This document shows positions 1 to 5,947 of a DNA stretch of 13,442 nucleotides, one piece after another (positions within the stretch are counted from its first letter, which is position 1; each line of letters begins with the position of its first letter). A program made the position numbers and the translations under genes. The stretch comes from a bacterium. GTDB taxonomy: Bacteria; Chloroflexota; Dormibacteria; Aeolococcales; Bog-877. The stretch is taken from assembly GCA_021798435.1 (NCBI GenBank), contig JAJZGN010000030.1, positions 1-13,442 of the forward strand. The letters run 5' to 3'. The notes beneath the pieces are model-generated. The model did no database searches. It saw only the letters and a program-made list of their open reading frames with translations, and was not told the DNA's origin.

Positions 1-2
1 AT

Positions 3-140
3 CAAGCGCAGGGGGATGTCGTCCCATCACCAGTTGCAAGCCCGGTCACCGAGCTGGCGAACTCGGAGACCTCCACCTCGCCTGCGCGACGGCTTGTGGC
101 CACCGACCAGACCTTTTGCGCTTCCGGGGACGGCGCCTGA
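3..140 (+). CDS. possible 3' end of an unidentified gene (partial)
   Basis: An open frame runs in from the left edge and stops at TGA 138-140. It would encode about 45 residues ending in CASGDGA. The composition (Thr/Ser/Ala rich) could be the tail of a larger protein, but no domain is recognisable. Another plus frame stays open from 2 to about 232, so the frame choice is uncertain. The place, just inside a probable attachment site, is where an integrase or other element gene might end, but nothing in the residues shows that. Confidence 0.2.
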   Translation, partial: QAQGDVVPSPVASPVTELANSETSTSPARRLVATDQTFCASGDGA

Positions 141-141
141 T

Positions 142-163
142 TGACGGCAACTGTGACGGCAAC
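142..163 (+). repeat. 10-bp direct repeat TGACGGCAAC, possible integrase arm sites
   Basis: TGACGGCAAC occurs at 142-151 and again at 154-163, a 12-bp period. It lies about 105 bp to the left of the tRNA-derived core at 268-325. Tyrosine integrases of the lambda and L5 type bind short direct repeats (arm sites) at such distances from the core. The repeat is seen directly; the arm-site role is inference. Confidence 0.4.
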
Positions 164-267
164 CTGAACGTATCCAGCCGCACGGCGGCAGCCGGTGGCG
201 GACCCAAGAGTTCCGATTTGCGATCTGGGTGAACGGCGGCGGACGCCTACGAACACCAGTGTGAGAG

Positions 268-325
268 CTTGAAAACCGCTGAGGCGGCAACGCTTCCGGG
301 GGTTCGAATCCCTCTCCCTCCGCCA
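268..325 (+). other. 3' half of tRNA-Ser(UGA): probable att site of an integrated element
   Basis: From the anticodon loop onward this is a perfect class II serine tRNA. It has loop CTTGAAA with anticodon TGA (270-272), 3' anticodon strand ACCGC (275-279), and a variable arm of 6 bp with a GCAA loop (281-296). The T arm is GGGGG/TTCGAAT/CCCTC (298-314), followed by acceptor strand TCCCTCC (315-321), discriminator G and an encoded CCA (323-325). The 5' half is missing: 263-267 reads GAGAG instead of the GCGGT needed to pair, and no D arm or GGAGGGA acceptor strand lies upstream. A tRNA copy beginning exactly at the anticodon loop is what a tyrosine integrase leaves at the distal end of an element inserted in a tRNA gene. 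The element should then lie to the left and the old chromosome flank to the right. It cannot work as a tRNA. Confidence 0.8.
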
Positions 326-1083
326 TTGTGAGATCAAAATGGTCCTGAGAGCGGCCCGTTGGGCACCCCAGTCCGGTCACGGGGTGCGGTTGATGCCAAC
401 CCGGGAGACGCCTGCACTTCAGGATCGCTGCCCGTACGCCCATTGGAGGCGTACCTCCGCCCGGCCCACAGCTCGCGGCCAAGGCGCGGCGGGCTACTCA
501 TCGAAGGACCTAGCGGCAGACGCTCTGCCTACCTAGCCGCCGCATCAGGAAGTCCCGGAGCGGAACCTGCGCCGCCCCGGGAAACCTGGAGACTCCCTTC
601 ATTGAGAGGATGGAGGTCTGACACGCGCGACCGGGTACACGCAGGAGCTGCGGAGGGCGGGCGGTGAGGCTGGTGCTGAAGCAGGGGCGCGAGTCCCCTC
701 TGAGTGGGCAGCGATTGCGTCGATCGCGGCGCCCGTGCTCGAATGCGTGCCGCCAGGCAGCCCAGCGAAACCGTCAGCGGCTATCCCACGATGCAATCCG
801 CCTGCCAGGAGTCATCACCTCCCAGTGCTGAGACGCTGCCCGCGATGTACCCGGGACTCCGCACTTCTCGACGGCGGCTGATCCTGGCCGCTCATCTTTG
901 TCGGGGGGCAGCACCGGCGGGCGGCCAGAACCTGGTCGCTCCGCCCCTCGGGTCCCATCCGAGAACGCCCCTTATCCCCACGTTGTTCAAGCCCACTCCC
1001 CAACCCTTTGCCCCTCCGACGAGTACCAGCTTCTCCTTCCCTCCCGAGTGGTCCCCTCAGGGCACTACCGCTGCTGTCGTGGG
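326..1083. other. about 750 bp with no recognisable gene; several hairpins
   Basis: No frame on either strand in this stretch gives a recognisable protein. The frames that are open change repeatedly and lack ribosome sites. What can be seen are three short perfect stems. GCACCCC 363-369 pairs with GGGGTGC 381-387, GTACGCC 434-440 with GGCGTAC 448-454, and GGCAGA 515-520 with TCTGCC 524-529. None is followed by a T run. A plus frame at about 610-830 and its minus counterpart look faintly protein-like, but I cannot assign either. Decayed mobile DNA is the simplest reading, given the attachment site on one side and the transposase remnant on the other. Confidence 0.5.
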
Positions 1084-1201
1084 TCAACGGCAGTCCGGCA
1101 CGGCCGGGCAGCGGCCGCCCAGGGTGAGCTCGGCCATGGCGATGATGGGTTCGGCCGAGTGAGCAGAAGCTGCGGCGGATGATGAGGGGGATCTCCTCGT
1201 T
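1084..1201 (-). pseudogene. decayed C-terminal remnant of an ISL3-like transposase
   Basis: Read on the minus strand from about 1201, one frame gives NEEIPLIIRRSF. After a shift near 1165-1175 another frame gives AHSAEPIIAMAELTLGG and ends PDCR-stop at 1084-1086. Joined, this matches from memory the pattern at the extreme C-terminus of ISL3-type transposases: an [I/L]-[I/L]-x-R-R-[A/S]-[F/Y]-G-F-H-S block, then an alanine/leucine-rich helix and a LGGLCP-like tail. The two halves are in different frames and there is no upstream catalytic domain, so it is a broken fragment. A 14-bp inverted repeat (1214-1253) sits where the rest of the gene should be. The family call comes from pattern recognition only. 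Confidence 0.45.
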
Positions 1202-1213
1202 GGGCCGTCCGCC

Positions 1214-1253
1214 GGGGTGGTTGGGCCGGCTCCAGAGAGGGCCCAACCACCCC
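1214..1253 (-). terminator. 14-bp perfect stem-loop downstream of padR
   Basis: GGGGTGGTTGGGCC (1214-1227) pairs perfectly with 1240-1253 around a 12-nt loop. It begins 11 nt beyond the PadR stop codon, the right place for a terminator. There is no T run on the minus side, so it is not a textbook intrinsic terminator. It may instead be an inverted repeat left by the neighbouring insertion sequence. Confidence 0.5.
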
Positions 1254-1264
1254 TCCACGTGGAG

Positions 1265-1894
1265 TCAGCTGCCCTGGCTACCTCCGGGCTCTTCCTCTTC
1301 GGCCAAGATCCGGTACAGGTTGCGGCGCGTCTCCCGCATCAGTTGGGCCGCCTTGGCCACCTGAGTCGAGTCTCCGGCCCGAACGACCTGGAAGAGCGCG
1401 GCCGCCGATTGCCTCATCAGAGAGACCAACTCGTGCACGTCGTTGCCGACCGCCCCGGACGCTTCGTCCCAGGGGAGACCGAACTCGGCACGATGCGCCT
1501 GCAGGTACCCCTCCCCGGCATCTGTCAAGGCGTAGGCCCTCTGGCCGTCCACCTCCTGAACCCTCACCAGGGCCTCGTCCTCCAGCTGCTGAAGGGCAGG
1601 GTAGACGGAGCCAGGGCTAGGGTGCCAGACCCCATTGCTGCGCTCGCCGATCTCCTGCATGATCTGGTACCCATTGCGAGGCTGCTCACCGACCAGCAGC
1701 AGGATGGCCGCCCGCACGTTGCCGCGAGGCGCCCGCCCCATCCCCATGGGACCCCTCATGCCTCCGCCCCATCCGCCCCTGAAGGCTCTGCCAAATCCCT
1801 CTCCAGCGAACCGGCCCCGGTGGCGGCCTCCCCCCTCCCCGGCGCACCGTCCCCACGTGCGGCCCTCTCGCGGCACCCAACTGTCCTCGACCAT
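1265..1894 (-). CDS. PadR family transcriptional regulator
   Basis: This is a 209-aa DNA-binding protein. Residues 1-55 are a Gly/Arg/Trp-rich, probably disordered tail. Residues 57-130 are the PadR winged helix, with the family blocks VRAAILLLVGEQPRNGYQI, PSPGSVYPALQQLEDE and YALTDAGEGYL. A helical C-terminal part (about 140-200) is the usual dimerisation region. The ATG at 1894 is chosen because GGAGGAA lies 7 nt before it; an in-frame ATG at 1921 has no such site. PadR proteins are mostly repressors that control a neighbouring gene and themselves. The promoter at 1933-1961 carries a palindrome that is a likely operator. The likely partner is the divergent gene at 2099-2580. The ligand cannot be told from the sequence. 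Confidence 0.92.
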   Translation of the reverse strand: MVEDSWVPREGRTWGRCAGEGGGRHRGRFAGEGFGRAFRGGWGGGMRGPMGMGRAPRGNVRAAILLLVGEQPRNGYQIMQEIGERSNGVWHPSPGSVYPALQQLEDEALVRVQEVDGQRAYALTDAGEGYLQAHRAEFGLPWDEASGAVGNDVHELVSLMRQSAAALFQVVRAGDSTQVAKAAQLMRETRRNLYRILAEEEEPGGSQGS

Positions 1895-1932
1895 GTCGCT
1901 TCCTCCGACTCGAAATCGCATCCGACGGGTCG

Positions 1933-1961
1933 ATGATAGCTCGGCGATATATCGTTGTCAA
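1933..1961 (-). promoter_or_regulatory. padR promoter with palindromic operator in the spacer
   Basis: On the minus strand, TTGACA (1961-1956) is followed by a 17-nt spacer and TATCAT (1938-1933). This is a near-consensus housekeeping promoter about 40 nt upstream of the PadR start. The perfect palindrome CGATATATCG (1945-1954) fills the spacer. AT-rich palindromes of this kind are usual PadR operators, so autorepression is likely. A TATATC box on the plus strand (1948-1953) overlaps it and could serve the divergent gene. Confidence 0.75.
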
Positions 1962-2098
1962 GAAGAGGGTGCGCGATGGCCGCTCCCGTGGCCATCAGCG
2001 TGGCCCCTCCCCCGTTCCAGCCGCGGCTGCGCGCTAGGCCCTTCCCCCGCACCGCTTTGGGGAGGCGGAGGGTTCGCCGCCCGCCGGAGGCAGCCCCG

Positions 2099-2580
2099 AT
2101 GGTTCCCCCGACCCAGCCGGTGGAAGTGGAGGTGCCGCTTGACTTGGGCGGGACGGGGGCCCAGCTGCCGGTGATCGGGAGCGGCCACACCGGCCGCGAT
2201 CTGGTCGTGGTCCTGCCCGCGCTGGGGGCCCTCCCGGCCGGCGACCTGGTGGAGGAGAGCGGGCCTCGGCGCTCGAGGACTCCTACCGTCTGGGCTGGCC
2301 TCAGGCCCCGGGGTGGATACTGGCGCTCGGGACGCAGCGGGTCATGCCGGGCCATCGGCGGGAGGTCGGCCGAGAGTTCGCCGCTCGCCAGCGCGAGCAG
2401 CTGGACCCCCTCGCCAACTGGTGGCTCGGCGAGCAGGTCATGGGGGCCCGGGTCCGCGAGTACCTGCCACCATTCACAGCGGCTGCCCTGAGGTCCGCCC
2501 TCGATCCCGCGCGGCTCGAAGTTTCGGCCGGCCCATCGTCCCCCGCCGGGGCCCCAAGACCCGAAGCCCCTCTCCCTTAG
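2099..2580 (+). pseudogene. unidentified small gene, apparently frameshifted
   Basis: ATG 2099 follows GGAGG (2086-2090) at a good distance and opens a frame beginning MVPPTQPVEVEVPLDLGG and running smoothly through LVVVLPALGALPAGDLVEES. Between about 2255 and 2275 the plausible protein moves to another plus frame. That frame continues SYRLGWPQAPGWILALG, then a charged segment containing QLDPLANWWLGEQVMGARV, to TAG 2578-2580. Together they make roughly 160 residues with coding-like composition in both halves. The shift equals one missing base, either a true mutation or a sequencing error. No family is recognised. The in-frame ATG 1976, after AGAGGG, is an alternative start. The gene is divergent from padR and overlaps the convergent gene by 4 nt. 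Confidence 0.4.
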
Positions 2581-3104
2581 CGCTCCTCGGGGACCATGGA
2601 TTCAGGGATCCCGGTCACCTGATAGGGCAGCTCGCTGATGTCGAAGTAACGCACCGGCTTGTGCATCCGCTTGGCGATCCCCACCTGAACCTTGAGGCCC
2701 AGGGAGAGCCCGCCGAACACCCAGACCTCGTCACAGCGGGCGATGAGATTGTTCAGCGCCTCTCGCACCAGGTCCTTGGGGACGGTGTGCATCAGGTAAT
2801 AGTCGAAGAGCATGAAGGGCGCCACCGGCACTCGGTTTTCGTCCAGCACGAACTTGGTGAGCTGCTGCCGCCAGTAGAAGTTGCGGTTGCTCATGGCCAC
2901 GTAGACCAAGGGCTTGGGCCGGCGCAGGGTGCGTTCGGCCTGCTCGGCCGGGCTGGCCCGGGGCGTGGGGGTGAAGATCAGCTCCAGGATCTCGTCCGCG
3001 GAGCGCCCCGCGGTGCGCACCTCTGCGGAGGGGACGTTGATCTCGCTGGCGCGGGGCCCGGTCGCCCGCTCCGGTCCTTCCCGCGCGCGCTTGCTGGCAG
3101 CCAA
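2577..3104 (-). CDS. nucleoside deoxyribosyltransferase-fold protein (DUF4406/DUF7768-like)
   Basis: The core lies at about residues 64-156. It has a first strand PLVYVAMSNRN, a helix carrying WRQQLTKFVLD, then VPVAPFMLFDYYL, CDEVWVFG and finally IAKRMHKPVRYFD. This order (VYVA.., P.AP.., CDE[VL]WVFG, G.P.RYF) is that of small Rossmann-like proteins related to nucleoside 2-deoxyribosyltransferases. The substrate is unknown. Residues 1-60 are a variable charged extension. The assigned start is TTG at 3104 with no clear ribosome site, so the true start may be an internal GTG. It lies 12 nt after the glycosylase stop, so the two are probably one operon. A TATAGT box (3116-3121) overlaps that stop and could give a separate message. 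Confidence 0.7.
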   Translation of the reverse strand: MAASKRAREGPERATGPRASEINVPSAEVRTAGRSADEILELIFTPTPRASPAEQAERTLRRPKPLVYVAMSNRNFYWRQQLTKFVLDENRVPVAPFMLFDYYLMHTVPKDLVREALNNLIARCDEVWVFGGLSLGLKVQVGIAKRMHKPVRYFDISELPYQVTGIPESMVPEER

Positions 3105-3116
3105 GATCGCGGCCTA

Positions 3117-3824
3117 CTATAGCCGCTTCGCGCGCCCGGGCCAAGGGGACCGGAGCAGCTGGGACAGCCGCCCCAGCGCCTGCTCCAGGAGATCCCGGTG
3201 CTCCGGTCGGTTCAGCCACCGGCTGGCCCCCGATGGGTGAGGCAGGGGCAGCAGCAACGGGAAGTGGGCTGAGCTCGGCCGGTCGCCCGCCGGAAGCTCC
3301 CGACCGGCCCCGTCGAAGAGCCGGCCCACCACTACGCCGAGGGGCCGGGCCGACAGGAACCGGTCGATGGCCAGCTTCCCCACCGGAAGGATCAGCCATG
3401 GGGCCAGGAGCGCCAGCTGGCGGTCAAGATGGGGCGCGCACAGGGCCACCTCGCCGGCGCTGGGTCGGCGGTCGCCCGTTCCCCCCGGCGACGCTCCGGG
3501 GAAGCACTTGGTGATCGAGGTCAGGTAGACCCGCCGGCGCGCCGCCTCTTCGCTCGGGATCCCGGCCCGGGCCAGCCAGCTGAGGAGCTCCCGGCCGGCG
3601 CGGCCGCTGAAGGGACGCCCCGCCGCCTCCTCGAGCCGCCCCGGCGCCTGACCCACGAGCACGATCTGGGAGGGAATCGGAGCCGGGAGAACGGGCGCGG
3701 CCCGGACGAGGAGGCCAGCGTCCACACAGTGACGGCAGCTGGTGATCTCGCGATGGAGCTCCCGCAGCTCGAGCCGGCGAGAGGGCGTGCGCGGGTTGCC
3801 AGAGAGGCCCGGAACGGTCTCCAT
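3117..3824 (-). CDS. uracil-DNA glycosylase, family 4-like (iron-sulfur)
   Basis: This 235-aa enzyme would cut uracil from DNA to start base-excision repair of deaminated cytosine. Motif 1 is GQAPGRLEEAAGRPFSGRAG (residues 59-78), the family 4 form of GEAPG..ED..G.PF.G.AG. Motif 2 is PHPSGASRW (195-203) with the conserved His196. Cys30, Cys33, Cys107 and Cys129 have the spacing of the [4Fe-4S] ligands found in family 4 enzymes. VYLTSITKCFP (99-109) fits the VY.TN..KC.P block. ATG 3824 is chosen; a TAGGAT box at 3833-3838 stands 8 nt before it, so the message could be leaderless. Family 5 or a UdgX-type enzyme is less likely, since the KRRIH loop is absent. Confidence 0.88.
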   Translation of the reverse strand: METVPGLSGNPRTPSRRLELRELHREITSCRHCVDAGLLVRAAPVLPAPIPSQIVLVGQAPGRLEEAAGRPFSGRAGRELLSWLARAGIPSEEAARRRVYLTSITKCFPGASPGGTGDRRPSAGEVALCAPHLDRQLALLAPWLILPVGKLAIDRFLSARPLGVVVGRLFDGAGRELPAGDRPSSAHFPLLLPLPHPSGASRWLNRPEHRDLLEQALGRLSQLLRSPWPGRAKRL

Positions 3825-3832
3825 CCGGTGCT

Positions 3833-3838
3833 ATCCTA
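3833..3838 (-). promoter_or_regulatory. -10 box for the glycosylase gene (possible leaderless start)
   Basis: TAGGAT on the minus strand lies 8 nt before the ATG, which places transcription start at or next to the start codon. No convincing -35 is seen. The same bases read TATCCT on the plus strand (3832-3837), so the site could act both ways. A 6-bp inverted repeat (GCCGCC 3850-3855 with GGCGGC 3861-3866) lies between the divergent genes. Confidence 0.4.
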
Positions 3839-3890
3839 GGGCCGTCGAGGCCGCCGTTAGGGCGGCGCCGCCACCCAGCAGGCGAGTCAA

Positions 3891-4214
3891 ATGCCCCAAG
3901 GCTCGGACCCCAGGCGCAGGCCGGATCGGCAGTCCTCAGAGCCCGACGGCCAGCCGGAGTGGTGGATGACCCTCTGGCAGGAGCGGCTGCCACACGAGTC
4001 GGACGAGCCCAGCGTCCGGGCCGGGGGAGTTATCTCCTGGCTCGCCCAGCGGGCGGCCATGGTGCTCCTGCCCCTGCTGGTGGTGGCCGCGGTGGTCCTC
4101 GGCGGCTTCCACCTCGACCTCGAAGCCCTGATCGTGGGCGGAGTGGCTGCGGCGATCGTGGTCTTGGTCGCGGCCTGGCCCGCTCTGGAGCGATCCCGCC
4201 CCGGCAACCGGTGA
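3891..4214 (+). CDS. small two-helix membrane protein, unknown function
   Basis: This is a 107-aa protein. Residues 1-50 are polar and charged, with a WWMTLW patch near 24-29, and are probably cytoplasmic. Two hydrophobic helices follow at about 55-73 (AAMVLLPLLVVAAVVLGGF) and 79-97, with a short loop between and an Arg-rich tail. I recognise no family. The ATG lacks a strong ribosome site, only a weak AGGCGAG-like element. It is divergent from the glycosylase gene and 134 bp upstream of the DUF1707 gene on the same strand, so the two may share a message. The arrangement suggests an envelope role, but nothing specific supports it. Confidence 0.6.
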   Translation: MPQGSDPRRRPDRQSSEPDGQPEWWMTLWQERLPHESDEPSVRAGGVISWLAQRAAMVLLPLLVVAAVVLGGFHLDLEALIVGGVAAAIVVLVAAWPALERSRPGNR

Positions 4215-4348
4215 CCGCGGGACCGGGGGCCGCTCCCCTTATCGACTCCAGCGCCGGCTGAACCGTGCCCCCGGCGCGGGCAAGGTGTCGAGTTTGGCCG
4301 GGAGCGGCAGCCGAGGTTCGCCGAGGGACCCCGTGAGGGCCCAATTCG

Positions 4349-4954
4349 TTGAGTGAATGGATGCGGGTCTCGGACCTGGATCGCGAGGTCAGGATCGCGG
4401 TCCTGCGCGAGGCGGCCGCGGGGGGGCGGCTCACGATGGAGGAGTTCGGCGAGCGGGTGGCGGCGGTGCACCAGGCGCGCACCTTGGGCGAGCTGGCCCA
4501 GCTCACCCAGGACCTGCCGGAGAAACCATCCCCCCGCCGGCCCACCCGCTGGCTAGTGGCCGCCCTCGGCTCGACCGAGAGGGCGGGACAGCTCACGGTC
4601 GGCCGGTGGGTTTTCTGCCTGGTGGCCCTCGGCAACATCGACCTCGACCTGCGCCGGGCCAGGCTCACCGGGCCCACCGTGACCATCCTGGTGTTGGGCG
4701 TGCTGGGCTCAGTCGACGTCTACGTTCAAGAGGAGTTCGATGCCGAGGTCCGGGCGCTTGCGATCCTCGGCCACGCCAACCCCAACGGCAACGACCTGGC
4801 CCAGCCCGGGAGCCCGCGGGTCAGGTTGGTGTCCGTCAGTGCGCTGGTGGGAATCGACCTCTGGCGCGTGCCGGCGAGCTGGGGCCAGCGCAGCTGGCGA
4901 AAGATCATCGGCGCCATCCGCCACGGGGAGCACCTCCTACCGCCGGGGGACTAG
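4349..4954 (+). CDS. DUF1707 (SHOCT-like) and LiaF/DUF2154-like protein
   Basis: This is a 201-aa protein. Residues 5-57 are a DUF1707 domain, with MRVSDLDREVRIAVLREA, GGRLTMEEFGERV and ARTLGELAQLTQDLP in the usual order. Residues about 80-178 hold repeated beta strands of the type LGNIDLDLR, LGSVDVYV, LVGIDLWRV. These recall the C-terminal beta domain of LiaF-like cell-wall stress proteins. There is no clear membrane helix. Proteins of this kind are common in actinobacteria and are linked to envelope sensing, but the role here is inferred. Start: TTG 4349 has GTGAGGG about 9 nt upstream. ATG 4361 begins at the family's usual MRVSD and is a good alternative. Confidence 0.8.
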   Translation: MSEWMRVSDLDREVRIAVLREAAAGGRLTMEEFGERVAAVHQARTLGELAQLTQDLPEKPSPRRPTRWLVAALGSTERAGQLTVGRWVFCLVALGNIDLDLRRARLTGPTVTILVLGVLGSVDVYVQEEFDAEVRALAILGHANPNGNDLAQPGSPRVRLVSVSALVGIDLWRVPASWGQRSWRKIIGAIRHGEHLLPPGD

Positions 4955-5077
4955 CGGCGCCGCCGTCCAGCGCCCCCTCATCCAGGGCCGGTCCGGAACC
5001 CGGGGGGCGGCATCGGAATCGAAGGCGGAGGGGCGGGCCCGAGGAGATGACGAGGGGCTCACCGGGATGGCCTCAGG

Positions 5078-5926
5078 TCAGCCCCAGTTGGACGATCTGC
5101 GCCCGCGCGGGGGCACACCCTCGGCGTCCTCAGGAGGCGCCTCGTAGCCGCGCTGAGAGGGGTCGGGGGCGAGGTCGAAAAGCCGGTAGCTCTCCGCCAT
5201 GGGGACCCCGGCGCGGGCTCCGCACCGCCGCGCCTCCTCGAAGATCCACTCCCGCATGGGCGCGGCGTCGAACTGGCTCCGGTGCTCCCCTAGTGCGGCC
5301 AGCTGGTTCTCCAGGTCCTCCTCGAGGACCGGAACCGCGACGTCCGCCTCCCGGCTCGAGCCCACCAGCACAAAGCGGGTCTTGTGCGGCCCGAGCCCCT
5401 CCTCGGCCAGCAGCTCCGGGAAGGCCCGGGCGTCCCGAGCGCTGGGGAACACCGCATCCAGGCAGGCGTCCGCCGCGGCCCGGTGGTCCGGGTGGTTGAT
5501 GTAGCCGCGGCCGAAGAACCTGGAGGTGGGGTCCATGGTGATCACCAGCTCCGGGCGGAAGGTGCGCAGCACCCGGACCAGGTCGCGCCGCACCTCCAGG
5601 GTGTTCTGCAGCGTCCCGTCGGGATGGTTGAGGCAGATGACCTGCCGGACCCCAAGGTGTTCGGAGGCGCGACGCTGCTCCTCGAGGCGCACCCGGCTGA
5701 GCTCCCCCCTGGGGATCGTGGGGTCGTCGCTGCCGGCGTCGCCATCGGTCACAAGGCAGATGCCCGCCCGGCAGCCTCGTCGCACGAAGGCAGAGAGGAC
5801 CGCGGCGGCCAGGAAGTCAGCGTCATCCGGATGGGCCACCACCACCAGTGCGGACTCCGGCACGTGGCCAAAGAGCTCCAGGGGCGGGTCCCGGTCCGGC
5901 TTTGGCTCCTGGGACTCCTCGCTCAT
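5078..5926 (-). CDS. PIG-L/LmbE family N-deacetylase
   Basis: This is a 282-aa zinc-dependent deacetylase. The metal motif AHPDDADF is at residues 31-38 (His32, Asp34, Asp35). TDGDAGS follows at 60-66, then LNHPDG at 99-104 and NHPDHRAAADA at 144-154 with the third metal ligand region. The family removes acetyl groups from N-acetylglucosamine-type substrates, as in mycothiol metabolism (MshB, Mca) or lipid and antibiotic synthesis. The substrate here cannot be told. The start is ATG 5926, with GGGAGG 11 nt upstream. The frame stays open far upstream, but that part is the opposite strand of the DUF1028 gene. It is head to head with that gene, with 21 bp between. Confidence 0.9.
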   Translation of the reverse strand: MSEESQEPKPDRDPPLELFGHVPESALVVVAHPDDADFLAAAVLSAFVRRGCRAGICLVTDGDAGSDDPTIPRGELSRVRLEEQRRASEHLGVRQVICLNHPDGTLQNTLEVRRDLVRVLRTFRPELVITMDPTSRFFGRGYINHPDHRAAADACLDAVFPSARDARAFPELLAEEGLGPHKTRFVLVGSSREADVAVPVLEEDLENQLAALGEHRSQFDAAPMREWIFEEARRCGARAGVPMAESYRLFDLAPDPSQRGYEAPPEDAEGVPPRGRRSSNWG

Positions 5927-5934
5927 CCATCCGC

Positions 5935-5940
5935 TATCCT
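5935..5940 (+). promoter_or_regulatory. -10 box for the DUF1028 gene (likely leaderless)
   Basis: TATCCT is followed by exactly 7 nt and then the ATG at 5948. Transcription would start at the start codon itself. The only possible ribosome site, CCCAGGG, abuts the ATG and is too close. The bases overlap the GGGAGG ribosome site of the divergent deacetylase gene (5938-5943). Confidence 0.45.
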
Positions 5941-5947
5941 CCCAGGG

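Noticed and set aside
2..482. Two long minus-strand open frames reading through the tRNA half (one contains RERDSNPRKR, the other GEGFEPPEAL)
   Set aside because: These peptides are the well-known artefact of translating the T arm and variable arm of tRNA-Ser; no ribosome site or protein family supports a gene.
599..1162. Open frames on both strands, including minus 599-796 and plus 704-1162
   Set aside because: High GC keeps frames open by chance. Neither shows a ribosome site, a recognisable domain or a consistent frame.
4357..5499. 380-codon plus frame over the DUF1707 and deacetylase genes
   Set aside because: It crosses two real genes on opposite strands and its Arg/Pro/Gly composition is that of a shadow frame.
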